DNA of 64,000 nucleotides from Ottelia alismoides (Eukaryota; Streptophyta; Magnoliopsida; Alismatales; Hydrocharitaceae), in NCBI GenBank assembly GCA_037367405.1, contig JAZKJV010006938.1:186001-250000 (forward strand). Reading direction: 5' to 3'. Every line of letters begins with the position of its first letter. Position 1 is the stretch's first letter. The notes under the pieces are model-generated. The model saw only the letters and a program-made list of their open reading frames with translations, made no database searches and had not been told where the DNA came from. Positions 59,801 to 62,092 of the stretch are shown here, piece by piece. Made by a program: the position numbers and the translations under genes.

Positions 59801-62092
59801 TTCAAGCATGATGTTCTTTGTCTTAACAGGACCATCAAGCTATTGACATTCTTTTAGCGGAAATTGATATATATGAGCTCTTTGCATTCAAGCATTGCAA
59901 AGGGAGGAGAGTTAAGTTGGCTTTATGTGAAGGTATACTCGATAAGTATCCAGTGTGTTTCACTAGATTCAGTGTTTTTTTCTCATTTTTAAAGGCGCTG
60001 GCTGGATCATGGCTAAGCTTCTTGAATTGAGACGACTTTCTCTATTATACATAGAGCAGATATAAGTTTATTTATTTTATTATTATTATAATTCACAGAG
60101 GAAAATTTGAAGAATCACGTTGGATTTAACTGCTCAGTTATTTGATGCTATGCAAACTGTGGTGCTAATGTCTTAAATCACGGGCATGTTATATTACGTT
60201 GGATAAATAAATTGGTTTCTTACTGCTTATTTATGTCGGATCCTCTGCCATGACTTGATACTTGTAATTGTTGTGTCAATGACTCAGAGCTTGATGAACG
60301 GATGGGGGATTTAAAAAAGGAGCTTCAGGCTTATGATGGTAGTGAAGAGCATGATGAGTCGCATAAGCAAAAGGCCCTTGATGCTTTGAAGAGAATGGAA
60401 CATTGGAATCTTTTTAGTGATGTGTATGAGGTGATTTTTTTCACTGACATGCGTGTGCACAGGAGTGTATCTATGTTGTTATTAATGCAAGGTCCTCCAA
60501 TTATAGAACTCATTGTCCTCCAAAAGAATTATTTACAGTTCGCTGCTATATAAATGTACATTAGTATGTAGACACTTTCTGTAGATGAGGTTTGGAAAGG
60601 TTAGACAAAGAGGCAGTGTAAATAAGTCACAAGAGCGAGGTTTTGAGGGAGAAAGGACATGGAATTGGATATAAATGGCATATATTATTTATTAATGAAT
60701 AGTTTGGGTGCACATTTTTTCAAAGTGCACCTATTTTACACTAAAAAATGGCATATATTGCGAAATTTATTACTCAAAGAAGTTTGATAAAGCTATTGAC
60801 ACTGCATGGGAGAGTACAAAGGTTTAACTGAAATAAAATATGCAGAATCACCACTAGTTGCCATTATCCCAAAAATTCGACTCTATCTTCCGAGTAATAG
60901 TGTTGCTGTTTTCTGGATATGGCCCACCTAATAATTGGGGACCTACATCTAACAGGAATCTCAGGAGTACACTGTTGCTCGTGATTCATTTCTAGCTCAC
61001 CTGGGATCATCGTTGTGGGGATCTATGAGGCATATTATTGCACCTTCTATCGCTGATGGGGCTTACCATTACTATGATAAGATATCATTTCAATTGTTTT
61101 TCATTACTCAAGAGGTGCGCACGTCTTTTTTTTTGAATTTATAACTTATGGTATCTTTGGATGTTAGCCCTTTATTTAGGAACAGCTTTACGTACAACTT
61201 GTTTCTGCAGAAAGTCAAGAATATCAGGCAGTTACCGGTGAATCTTGCAGCCATCAAGGAAGGTCTTTCATCCCTGCTTGTGCCTTCTCAGAAAGTCACG
61301 TTCAGTGAGAGCAGGTTCCATCTAGAGAATCCTAAATTTCAGCTCATTTACCCTGAACTATAATCCCTGTGTTTCTTATTTCTTGTGTACATTGGAAATC
61401 TGAAACCAGACCAGTCTTGAAGTGTATATTTTCCAAAATACTTGTGTATTATTTTAACATTTTGCTTCTAGGATTCTAATACATTCTATATGTCTTCTTC
61501 CCCTTCCCAGGCTAGCTCTTTCGGAGGATAATGCTTTGGCTATGGCATTTTCCGTGGCAAGGCGTGCTGCAACAGTTCCTGTGCTTCTTGTTAATGGAAC
61601 ATACCGGTCTACTGTCCGTTCTTATATTGATTCATCTATATTACAGCATCAGCTGCAAAGACTGAACCATCATGGCTCACTTAAAGGTCATACTTGTGTT
61701 GCCTGACTTCTTCACATATAAGTAAAGTAATCAAGAAAGAAGTGGGATTTGGATTTTTTTGGCTTTTCAATTAGATGAACTGCGACAATTATTTGTATGG
61801 TGGCCTTCGGATTATGTCTTTAATTGAAAAATAATTTATTGTGGTGCACCACGTGCCTTTAAATTAAAAGAACCCGAGCTTACTTTGAGGTTACTGATGC
61901 AGGCTTGCACTATAGTTCGAGATCTACACTGGAAGTTCCTATCTTCTGGTTCTTACACAACGAGCCACTGTTCATTGACAAGCATTACCAGGCACGTGCA
62001 CTTTCTGACATGGTGGTGGTTGTTCAATCAGAGTCTTCATCATGGGAAAGCCACCTGCAGTGTAATGGATATTCGCTTTTGTGGGACTTGAG
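5774..62092 (+). CDS. Host gene, AT5G58100-like large membrane-associated protein (13 internal exons, partial)
   Basis: Thirteen exons at 5774-5813, 24098-24155, 36315-36403, 37070-37168, 37251-37363, 37500-37618, 46215-46285, 59830-59932, 60288-60430, 60956-61114, 61211-61314, 61511-61686 and 61903-62092 each have AG before and GT after. Their phases chain without a stop through 487 whole codons. The encoded blocks, such as [53 protein letters not shown] and [19 protein letters not shown], match what I remember of the plant AT5G58100 family, in the same order. That family is a large, probably secretory-pathway membrane protein without a known catalytic domain. I recall a link to pollen exine patterning but cannot verify it here. 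The signal peptide and C-terminal membrane segment would lie outside the window. Coding is about 2.6% of the 56-kb span. The family match is strong; the function is unproven. Confidence 0.93.
5814..7830. other. Start of the 18.3-kb intron, no feature recognised
   Basis: This begins with the donor GTAATG of exon a. The sequence is AT-rich with only short open frames. No transposon ends or host exon blocks were recognised. Confidence 0.5.
7844..8103 (-). mobile_element. tRNA-derived SINE with a 45-bp internal tandem repeat
   Basis: Read on the - strand, the tRNA-like head is at 8000-8103 (box B complement GGATTTGAACTTT, and CTACCACCAAACCATT for box A). The body ends at 7844-7950 in the CCCTACTTAAAGTGGGA motif. 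The last 45 bp (TATAAAGCCTTCTCCCACTT and on) are present twice in a row. The flanking copies AGCCATCTTTATT (7831-7843) and AGCGATCTTTAAT (8104-8116) match at 11 of 13 positions. Confidence 0.75.
8401..8418. repeat. (TA)n microsatellite
   Basis: This is a short run of alternating T and A inside the LINE relic. Confidence 0.9.
8513..8536. repeat. C-run followed by A-run
   Basis: About 14 C followed by about 10 A form a homopolymer pair, a likely site of length polymorphism or sequencing error. Confidence 0.85.
8940..9546 (+). mobile_element. Degenerate LINE reverse-transcriptase relic
   Basis: With several frameshifts and stops, the + strand reads [15 protein letters not shown], then [10 protein letters not shown], then [14 protein letters not shown], then [20 protein letters not shown]. 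This is the order seen after the catalytic motif in plant L1 reverse transcriptases: LP-NYLGL, W-PLI-K, LS-GGRL-LIKSVL, GGLG-R-L---N. No intact domain remains. Confidence 0.68.
9547..10594. other. Intron spacer with a GC-rich hairpin and a possible hAT remnant
   Basis: At about 9599-9630 GCATAAGCGG and CCGCTTATGC form an inverted repeat in an unusually GC-rich patch. From 10030 to 10210 there are GGTCGACCCGACC and GGCCCAC words similar in style to the GC-rich ends of the 2419 element, and the patch ends in TGGTGCTCATTCCTA. Its partner end was not found. No coding feature was seen. Confidence 0.4.
10609..11262 (-). pseudogene. LINE-A ORF2, zf-RVT part and 3' UTR
   Basis: Frames at 10884-11135 and 10693-10929 give [38 protein letters not shown] and [15 protein letters not shown]. 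This is the zf-RVT domain, continued from the reverse-transcriptase part on the far side of the Ty3 insertion. The 3' UTR ends in the family tail before the T-run at 10609. Confidence 0.83.
12803..12934. repeat. 45-bp tandem repeat, three units, in the Ty3 LTR
   Basis: The units begin GAAATTTCAGCAGAGCTTCC, GAAAATTTCGGCAGAGTTTC and GAAAATTTCGGCAGAGTTTC. The same array is in the other LTR at about 19325-19457, so it predates the insertion. Confidence 0.9.
13021..13310. repeat. 161-bp direct repeat, two units, in the Ty3 LTR
   Basis: The units start GATGAAGAATCGGTAGACAC at 13021 and GATGGAGAATCGGTAGACAC at 13182 and run to CACAGATTTCTCC. They are also duplicated in the right LTR. They account for the apparent open frame on the - strand at 13082-13345. 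Confidence 0.85.
14191..15798 (-). CDS. Ty3 integrase with chromodomain-like C-terminus (535 aa segment)
   Basis: This is the longest intact frame in the window. It opens with the end of RNase H ([16 protein letters not shown]), followed by the H-H-C-C zinc module (the second half reads SCFTCQH), the catalytic core with [19 protein letters not shown] and a DNA-binding tail, and a final [19 protein letters not shown] block as in chromovirus integrases. The D,D-35-E order appears present. The segment is open, but lies after a stop relative to RNase H, so expression as part of a polyprotein is doubtful. Confidence 0.9.
   Translation of the reverse strand: MLKDYDCTISYHPGKGNVVEDALSRKTYSPGLVSAIHFWDLLSTLSERKPFDSSVDSITIPYRYKPKIWDRIKKGQEDDPVLKDLRQQLKKNEIEGFQIQDGLLYNHHRVCVPNTPELKKDILREGHCSRLSIHPGITKMYKDLHSYFWWSGMKKDVAEFVNSCFTCQHVQKPPGLLQPLPIPEWKWESIFMDFVTGLPQTTGSKDSIWVIIDRLTKIAHFIPISLSFTPDQLAELYITHVIRLHGIPKEVVSDRDSRFTSHYWENFMKALGTQLCLSTAYHPQTDGQSECTIQTLEDMLRACVLEWKGSWIKHLPLAEFTYNNSYHTSIGMAPFEALYGRRCATPLCWQEVEIKNLYDSDTLQETREAVELARKRLLTTQSRQKSYSDTRRRDLELEVGDFVFLKVSPMKGIQRFGVYGKLAPRFVDSFEIIQRIGKVAYRLALPPHLSAIHDVFHVSNRRKYVKDPEYKISYDDLHVEPDLTYQELPVQILERDIKKLRTKEVPLVKILWRNQEFEEATWEPEAEMREITILV
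15814..16224 (-). pseudogene. Ty3 RNase H domain
   Basis: It contains [18 protein letters not shown], with the family's first catalytic Asp position, and [19 protein letters not shown] single stop (TAG, at 15811-15813) lies between this and the integrase frame, which is otherwise in phase. An early C-to-T change would explain the break. Confidence 0.88.
16400..17074 (-). pseudogene. Ty3 reverse transcriptase, two segments in one frame
   Basis: The segment 17074-16847 covers the linker and start of the domain ([20 protein letters not shown]). The segment 16807-16400 covers the fingers and palm, with [25 protein letters not shown] and the catalytic [12 protein letters not shown]. Two in-frame stops (near 16844 and 16808) separate the segments, and the frame shifts before RNase H. 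The element cannot make a full enzyme. Confidence 0.9.
17149..17343 (-). pseudogene. Ty3 protease fragment
   Basis: This short frame contains [19 protein letters not shown], the C-terminal half of the retroviral-type aspartic protease found in plant Ty3 elements (ILGMDWL block). The catalytic D-S/T-G part upstream is not recognisable and no gag lies before it. Confidence 0.75.
17781..17792 (-). other. Primer-binding site, initiator tRNA-Met type
   Basis: On the - strand this reads TGGTATCAGAGC, complementary to the 3' end of plant initiator tRNA-Met, three bases inside the 5' LTR. This confirms the element's orientation. Confidence 0.92.
17796..20554 (-). repeat. Ty3 element LTR, right copy (5' LTR)
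   Basis: It is about 2,759 bp and pairs with the left LTR. It would hold the promoter for the - strand transcript. It carries the same internal 45-bp triplicate (about 19325-19457) and the 161-bp duplicated block starting near 19544. Confidence 0.93.
20555..22658 (-). pseudogene. LINE-A ORF2, reverse-transcriptase part
   Basis: Frames at 22334-22558, 21785-22330, 21303-21788 and 20824-21375 cover the ORF2 reverse transcriptase from near [20 protein letters not shown] through [35 protein letters not shown] and the catalytic [12 protein letters not shown] to [12 protein letters not shown]. The YADD motif is intact, but frame changes and stops separate the segments. MITE-2 interrupts the frame after GIKSLE; the LINE resumes with [15 protein letters not shown]. 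Confidence 0.85.
20958..21150. mobile_element. MITE-2, small hAT-type element (193 bp) in LINE-A
   Basis: A perfect 8-bp duplication CTCCAAAC lies at 20950-20957 and 21151-21158. The ends are CATGGAAGGCCGTATCG and, inverted, CATGAAGGAAATATCGCG. The interior is built almost wholly of GATATC and GATATATCG words on both strands, so it could fold on itself. It interrupts LINE-A ORF2. The ends of hAT-1 at 51.3 and 56.7 kb carry similar words. Confidence 0.87.
22673..23020. other. Intron spacer, no feature recognised
   Basis: The start (AACCCTAGTCCTATATTTAG) is reminiscent of a short LTR, but no partner or target duplication was found. No coding was seen. Confidence 0.4.
23028..23130 (-). mobile_element. 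Short tRNA-derived SINE (about 100 bp)
   Basis: On the - strand it has the head TATGGTCTGGTGGTAGAAGC, box B GGTTCAACCCC and a short A-tail at 23028-23034. The flanking TTGACAA occurs at 23021-23027 and 23131-23137. It shares the tRNA-like head with the longer SINEs here but lacks their 3' body, so it may be a sibling family. Confidence 0.65.
23138..24097. other. Intron end before exon b, no feature recognised
   Basis: There are weak open frames on + (23175-23438, 23339-23590), with no family match that I can make. A polypyrimidine and AG acceptor at 24097 end the intron. Confidence 0.45.
24098..24155 (+). CDS. Host gene exon b (58 nt)
   Basis: The acceptor is TTGTGCAG and the donor GTGAGT. 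It encodes [19 protein letters not shown] and leaves one base (G). The ILQS core aligns with the family. The intron before it is 18,284 bp, packed with LINE, Ty3 and SINE sequence. The phase (0 in, 1 out) fits both neighbours. Confidence 0.8.
24669..24859 (-). mobile_element. tRNA-derived SINE (about 190 bp)
   Basis: On the - strand the head is at 24780-24859, with box B complement GGATTTGAACCC and CTACCACCAGGC. The body ends CCCTACTTAAAGTGGGA near 24690. The flanking TCTATAAT occurs at 24661-24668 and 24860-24867 and may extend into an AAAAATG. It is the same family as 2193 and 7844. Confidence 0.83.
24868..27466. other. Intron stretch with a diverged tandem repeat and a GC-richer block
   Basis: Units of about 165 bp at 25495-25660 and 25670-25815 share CTCCCTCA, TTGCAA, TTTGG-ACCA and AACACCCT in order, a diverged tandem repeat. 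From about 25970 to 26960 the base composition is more even and lacks the low-complexity AT runs of the flanks. It has no recognised transposon feature; an organellar insertion is one untested possibility. No host exon match was seen. Confidence 0.45.
27472..27618 (-). repeat. Copia-1 3' LTR
   Basis: It is followed on its inner side by CCCCCCTCAAGA (27619-27630), which on the - strand is the purine tract TCTTGAGGGGGG that primes second-strand synthesis. Confidence 0.88.
27711..29078 (-). pseudogene. Copia-1 reverse transcriptase and RNase H
   Basis: The frame 28644-29078 holds [40 protein letters not shown] and [20 protein letters not shown], the start of the Copia reverse transcriptase. The frame 28284-28529 holds [20 protein letters not shown]. 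The frame 27711-28019 holds [20 protein letters not shown] of RNase H. The catalytic YVDD region falls in a broken stretch near 28550. Confidence 0.88.
29083..30230 (+). mobile_element. LINE-B, young 5'-truncated L1 in Copia-1
   Basis: A perfect 15-bp duplication AACGTAGCCATCTCC lies at 29068-29082 and 30231-30245. The A-tail is at 30224-30230. Its protein-coding part is open from the truncation point to the natural stop, which suggests a recent insertion compared with the other LINEs here. Confidence 0.93.
29094..30076 (+). CDS. LINE-B ORF2 C-terminal part with intact zf-RVT
   Basis: The first in-frame Met is at 29114, but the LINE reading starts at the truncation, with [20 protein letters not shown]. 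Then come [11 protein letters not shown] (the connector after reverse transcriptase), [20 protein letters not shown] and [18 protein letters not shown] (zf-RVT Cys and His ligands), and [20 protein letters not shown] near the stop. There is no frameshift over 320 residues. No catalytic motif is included, so no enzyme can be made, and any transcript would come from the host or Copia-1. Confidence 0.9.
30246..31205 (-). pseudogene. Copia-1 integrase C-terminal part and proline-rich linker
   Basis: The frame 30984-31181 has [20 protein letters not shown], matching the end of the integrase core (NGVAERKNRHLLD type). The frame 30612-30884 has a GAG-pre-IN-distal block ([18 protein letters not shown]), then [20 protein letters not shown], a long proline-rich linker before the reverse transcriptase. 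Copia-2 has a similar linker. Confidence 0.82.
31206..31603 (-). mobile_element. LINE-C, 3' fragment in Copia-1
   Basis: The T-run at 31206-31213 is followed by the shared tail (GAGGGGGATACACTCGATGG). On the - strand come [40 protein letters not shown] and the stop. The left flank CAATTAAT and right flank CAATCGAT may be a decayed duplication. Copia-1 integrase sequence resumes on both sides. Confidence 0.8.
31604..32834 (-). pseudogene. Copia-1 gag and start of integrase
   Basis: The frame 31927-32544 contains [38 protein letters not shown] and [17 protein letters not shown], as in UBN2-type Copia gag. A patch near 32125-32215 built of ATATATCGATGATATATCG words, bounded by CAGGGTAAG, looks like a MITE-2-like insertion inside gag; its target duplication is unclear. 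Confidence 0.75.
32125..32215. mobile_element. Possible MITE-2 relative inside Copia-1 gag
   Basis: It is dense in ATATATCGATGATATATCG and begins CAGGGTAAGCCCTATCG, close to the hAT-1 left end CAGGGTAGGAAATATC. It is too short and diverged to define both ends. Confidence 0.5.
32832..34520 (+). pseudogene. LINE-D ORF2, reverse transcriptase to zf-RVT
   Basis: The first frame, 32832-33275, contains [13 protein letters not shown] and the catalytic [13 protein letters not shown] stop and frame change follow, then the frame 33305-33862 with [18 protein letters not shown], then 33756-34133, and finally the zf-RVT piece ending [17 protein letters not shown] at 34520. At least three frame breaks; a run of G near 33800 is one of them. 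Confidence 0.85.
32858..34633 (+). mobile_element. LINE-D, 5'-truncated L1 in Copia-1
   Basis: It begins inside the reverse-transcriptase domain near 32858 and ends with the shared tail (GGGGCGAACACCATTGAGTG) and an A-run at 34627-34633. It is flanked by Copia-1 sequence of the gag leader on both sides (the GTAGACCAAAA and GTGTAGACT landmarks also occur in Copia-2 near 44950-45005). Confidence 0.82.
35007..35153 (-). repeat. Copia-1 5' LTR, with primer site next to it
   Basis: The adjacent 34995-35006 reads TGGTATAAAAGC on the - strand, a decayed initiator tRNA-Met site (TGGTATCAGAGC expected). The LTR differs from its partner at a handful of positions. Confidence 0.87.
35159..35779. other. 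Intron spacer, no feature recognised
   Basis: This is AT-rich sequence between Copia-1 and the tandem duplication. A GAGGCGAGGAGTAAGCTCGA patch near 35350 resembles words in hAT-2 ends, but no element could be bounded. Confidence 0.45.
35780..36188. repeat. Tandem duplication of about 200 bp upstream of exon c
   Basis: Unit 1 (35780-35976) and unit 2 (35977-36188) both begin TTTAAGAAGCTTGGTGAAGA and end near ATAATG, sharing GATTTTATGTTTT, AATTTTGCTTCTAACTT, GAGGGCCACTTTCAGT and ACACTTTTATTTATCAAATT. Divergence is moderate, with small insertions in unit 2. The purpose is unknown; unit 2 ends 127 bp before exon c. Confidence 0.92.
36315..36403 (+). CDS. Host gene exon c (89 nt)
   Basis: The acceptor is TTTCTGCAG and the donor GTATGT. 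The two leading bases complete the GAG codon begun in exon b. It encodes [20 protein letters not shown] followed by [10 protein letters not shown], matching the family's KPLYEKHP-type block. The intron before it is 12,159 bp and contains Copia-1. A tandem duplication of about 200 bp lies just upstream (35780-36188). Confidence 0.87.
36404..37069. other. Intron between exons c and d, no feature recognised
   Basis: It is 666 bp, donor GTATGT and acceptor ACACAG. It appears to be ordinary intron sequence. Confidence 0.6.
37070..37168 (+). CDS. Host gene exon d (99 nt)
   Basis: The acceptor is TCACACAG and the donor GTAGCC; it is in phase 0 at both ends. It encodes 33 residues starting [20 protein letters not shown], matching the EWS-ICLEAL block of the family. 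Confidence 0.9.
37251..37363 (+). CDS. Host gene exon e (113 nt)
   Basis: The acceptor is TTTGCTAG; the donor GTTTTT is weak. It encodes [20 protein letters not shown] followed by [17 protein letters not shown] plus two bases of an Arg codon. ECLTDTWIG is a family signature. The intron before it is only 82 bp. Confidence 0.92.
37500..37618 (+). CDS. Host gene exon f (119 nt)
   Basis: The acceptor is TTGTTGCAG and the donor GTAATT. It completes Arg and encodes [20 protein letters not shown] followed by [19 protein letters not shown]. This is the most conserved block of the family and the strongest anchor for identification. It ends in phase 1, directly ahead of the intron that carries Copia-2. 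Confidence 0.95.
37696..37840 (-). repeat. Copia-2 3' LTR
   Basis: It is followed inside by CTCCCCCTCAAGATGG, the purine tract on the - strand. It starts 77 bp after the end of exon f. Confidence 0.88.
38390..41256 (-). pseudogene. hAT-2 transposase, BED finger to dimerisation domain
   Basis: On the - strand: BED-type zinc finger at 41065-41256 ([20 protein letters not shown]), a linker at 40861-41043 with [11 protein letters not shown], the core region 40191-40535 with [20 protein letters not shown] and [20 protein letters not shown], then MITE-1 copy A at 39899-40123, then the hAT dimerisation motif [11 protein letters not shown] at about 39630-39680 and [20 protein letters not shown] at about 39460-39540, then an acidic tail ([19 protein letters not shown]). 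The DUF659 catalytic part is mostly missing and the frames are broken. Confidence 0.83.
39899..40123. mobile_element. MITE-1 copy A (225 bp) inside hAT-2
   Basis: A perfect 8-bp duplication GCTTTTAC lies at 39891-39898 and 40124-40131. The ends are CATGGCCTCAAATTTC and, inverted, CAAGGCCTTAAATGTC. The interior is rich in CGAAATT and CCGAAAT words on both strands. It lies within the hAT-2 transposase remnant. Confidence 0.93.
41941..43218 (-). pseudogene. Copia-2 reverse transcriptase and RNase H
   Basis: The frame 42152-42586 has [20 protein letters not shown] and [20 protein letters not shown]. The frame 41941-42249 has [19 protein letters not shown] of RNase H. The frame 42925-43218 covers the start of the polymerase. 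hAT-2 inserted just downstream of the RNase H block. Confidence 0.83.
43222..44318 (-). pseudogene. Copia-2 integrase and proline-rich linker
   Basis: Frames at 44133-44318, 43802-44044 and 43606-43971 give the block [20 protein letters not shown] then YYVSVDVTF after the integrase core, then [20 protein letters not shown], a proline-rich linker that parallels Copia-1. Confidence 0.8.
44269..44672 (-). pseudogene. Copia-2 gag fragment
   Basis: It contains [20 protein letters not shown], aligned with the Copia-1 gag [17 protein letters not shown]. It is broken by a frameshift between 44418 and 44547. Confidence 0.78.
45204..45222. repeat. (GA)n microsatellite in the Copia-2 leader
   Basis: About nine GA units lie between the primer site and gag on the - strand. 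Confidence 0.88.
45325..45460 (-). repeat. Copia-2 5' LTR, with tRNA-Met primer site at 45314-45324
   Basis: It is slightly shorter than its partner because of a small internal deletion near its end. The primer site is better conserved than that of Copia-1. Confidence 0.88.
45635..45851. mobile_element. MITE-1 copy B (217 bp)
   Basis: A perfect 8-bp duplication ATCTAGCG lies at 45627-45634 and 45852-45859. The ends and interior are the same as in copies A and C. Confidence 0.94.
45860..46214. other. Intron end before exon g, no feature recognised
   Basis: This is ordinary AT-rich intron with a T-rich tract and TTTTAACAG acceptor before exon g. Confidence 0.6.
46215..46285 (+). CDS. Host gene exon g (71 nt)
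   Basis: The acceptor is TTTTAACAG and the donor GTATGC. The first two bases complete GAG. It encodes [20 protein letters not shown] then VFGD. Introns of 8,596 bp and 13,544 bp lie on its two sides, so this 71-nt exon is isolated by over 22 kb of transposon-rich DNA. Confidence 0.92.
46286..48450. other. Intron stretch with a short tandem repeat, no gene seen
   Basis: At 47117-47164 and 47165-47215 two units share GATT-ATTTGTTTG-GACC-TGGT and TTATGAT-TTTAGA. Beyond this only short open frames occur, with no family I recognise. Confidence 0.5.
48501..49457 (+). pseudogene. LINE-E ORF2 reverse transcriptase part (318 aa open)
   Basis: It reads [20 protein letters not shown], then the catalytic [12 protein letters not shown] (FADD instead of YADD), then [36 protein letters not shown] and [21 protein letters not shown] frameshift near 49370 ends it. 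The continuation 49379-49561 ([20 protein letters not shown]) stops at 49559. Confidence 0.9.
49821..50246 (+). pseudogene. LINE-E ORF2 zf-RVT domain
   Basis: It contains [39 protein letters not shown] and [20 protein letters not shown] up to a stop at 50246. The zinc ligands CxxC and HLFFxC are kept. At least two further frame changes separate it from the reverse-transcriptase part. Confidence 0.88.
50424..51305. other. Intron spacer between LINE-E and hAT-1, no feature recognised
   Basis: There is an open frame at 50571-50795 without a recognisable family. The sequence is otherwise AT-rich. Confidence 0.45.
52305..52530. mobile_element. MITE-1 copy C (226 bp) in the hAT-1 BED finger coding region
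   Basis: A perfect 8-bp duplication ACAAATCG lies at 52297-52304 and 52531-52538. The insertion point lies in the codons just before CHFCGKRL, so the host transposase frame is disrupted at its DNA-binding domain. Confidence 0.95.
52857..53702 (+). CDS. hAT-1 transposase core, open segment (281 aa, DUF659)
   Basis: Met at 52857 is internal to the transposase, not its true start. The segment begins with a Gly/Ser-rich linker ([20 protein letters not shown]), followed by a conserved [20 protein letters not shown] region and the DUF659 domain with its DGW and CAAHSIDL motifs. It ends at a stop after a short divergent tail where the frame was lost (from about 53660). Confidence 0.9.
   Translation: MRSEFEKRELDSAQGNFYGAGGSGSSSGGAPVPTPMKKHNEKEFKPFLMRSKSLHYKLSNDPKQKTVNGMFTIARERVGKAINKLFFGESILANVVSGPFLRHSIDEIIATRMRAKAPTFKEIMSKYLRMEKEEMNKYITWLRRRWPEYGVTLMYDGWTSYTRKQIINFIVYCNGKAIFLKFVDAFEHVMDHKYLLKLMKDIKDIKKENIVQIIMDNGNTVKKTGKTIMNSCSYGIFWTRCAAHSIDLILKDFSKRKLVSKVVEQVQMITIFIYYHSNVRL
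54991..55990 (+). pseudogene. hAT-1 C-terminal low-complexity tail
   Basis: The frame 54991-55545 encodes an acidic stretch ([20 protein letters not shown]) and a Gly/His/Tyr-rich region. Further frames follow, with [20 protein letters not shown] around 55560 and [20 protein letters not shown] at 55855. Its placement after the dimerisation domain and its acidic composition are common in BED-hAT proteins, but the length is unusual. It could be part of the transposase or captured host sequence. Confidence 0.6.
56255..56540. repeat. Diverged tandem repeat of about 140 bp in the hAT-1 3' region
   Basis: Both units carry CCAATTTCAATGT or CCATTTCCAATAT, CAATCAACATTA or CAATCAATATTA, GCGATATGATCGATATG-like words and GTGTGAT. 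It lies close to the hAT-1 right end. Confidence 0.65.
56715..58595 (+). mobile_element. RTE-clade LINE, degenerate
   Basis: It is a non-L1 LINE. The + strand reads, in broken frames, [58 protein letters not shown] (catalytic FADD), [14 protein letters not shown] and [20 protein letters not shown], the diagnostic order of plant RTE elements. It is 5'-truncated, abutting the hAT-1 end, and has many stops. The A-tail was not identified; the end near 58595 follows [10 protein letters not shown]. Confidence 0.88.
56833..57120 (+). pseudogene. RTE ORF segment before the reverse transcriptase
   Basis: The open frame [20 protein letters not shown] then [20 protein letters not shown] corresponds to the region between the endonuclease and reverse transcriptase of RTE. 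It stops at 57120. Confidence 0.78.
58596..59555. other. Intron spacer, no feature recognised
   Basis: There are short open frames at 58849-59049 and 59275-59559 without recognisable family. A CCACCACCACCATCACCACC patch lies at about 59381-59402. Confidence 0.45.
59572..59692 (+). mobile_element. 5'-truncated SINE (121 bp)
   Basis: A perfect 16-bp duplication TTAGTCTGAATTGATT lies at 59556-59571 and 59693-59708. It starts at box B (TTCAAATCCCCCTCGAGGAG) and keeps the 3' body with CCGACCCTACGTAAAGTGGG and a short T-rich tail. It ends 25 bp before the decayed exon copy. Confidence 0.92.
59733..59817 (+). pseudogene. Decayed tandem duplicate of exon h and its splice acceptor
   Basis: This stretch aligns base for base, at an 86-bp offset, with the acceptor and first 65 or so bases of exon h. 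It would read [20 protein letters not shown] then KH, against [20 protein letters not shown] in the real exon. The acceptor has changed from AACAG to AACAT, so the copy should not splice at the same place. The short frame is still open. The copy is inferred to be an old local tandem duplication that lost its splice site. It lies just downstream of a truncated SINE. Confidence 0.85.
59830..59932 (+). CDS. Host gene exon h (103 nt)
   Basis: The acceptor is TCTTAACAG and the donor GTATAC. It encodes [20 protein letters not shown] then [14 protein letters not shown] plus one base. A decayed tandem copy of the acceptor and the first part of this exon sits 86 bp upstream (59733-59817). Confidence 0.95.
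59933..60287. other. Intron between exons h and i, no feature recognised
   Basis: It is 355 bp, donor GTATAC, acceptor GACTCAG, and AT-rich. Confidence 0.6.
60288..60430 (+). CDS. Host gene exon i (143 nt)
   Basis: The acceptor is GACTCAG and the donor GTGATT. It encodes [18 protein letters not shown], then an acidic stretch, then [30 protein letters not shown] matches the family. It ends in phase 0. Confidence 0.93.
60431..60955. other. Intron between exons i and j, no feature recognised
   Basis: It is 525 bp, AT-rich, and ends TCTAACAG. Confidence 0.6.
60956..61114 (+). CDS. Host gene exon j (159 nt)
   Basis: The acceptor is TCTAACAG and the donor GTGCGC. It encodes 53 residues, [20 protein letters not shown] followed by [20 protein letters not shown] and [11 protein letters not shown]. 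It is in phase 0 at both ends and highly conserved. Confidence 0.95.
61211..61314 (+). CDS. Host gene exon k (104 nt)
   Basis: The acceptor is TTTCTGCAG and the donor GTTCCA. It encodes [20 protein letters not shown] then [14 protein letters not shown] plus two bases. Reading through the donor would stop soon after at 61363, so an unspliced transcript would be truncated. Confidence 0.92.
61511..61686 (+). CDS. Host gene exon l (176 nt)
   Basis: The acceptor is CTTCCCAG and the donor GTCATA. It encodes [20 protein letters not shown] followed by [20 protein letters not shown] and [18 protein letters not shown] plus one base. It contains one N-glycosylation sequon (NGT), consistent with a lumenal location in a secretory-pathway protein (inference). 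Confidence 0.94.
61903..62092 (+). CDS. Host gene exon m (190 nt, last exon in the window)
   Basis: The acceptor is TGATGCAG and the donor GTAGCA. It encodes [20 protein letters not shown], then a middle part, then [20 protein letters not shown] and SLLWDL plus two bases of Arg. The family continues past this point, but no further exon was found before 64000. Confidence 0.93.
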
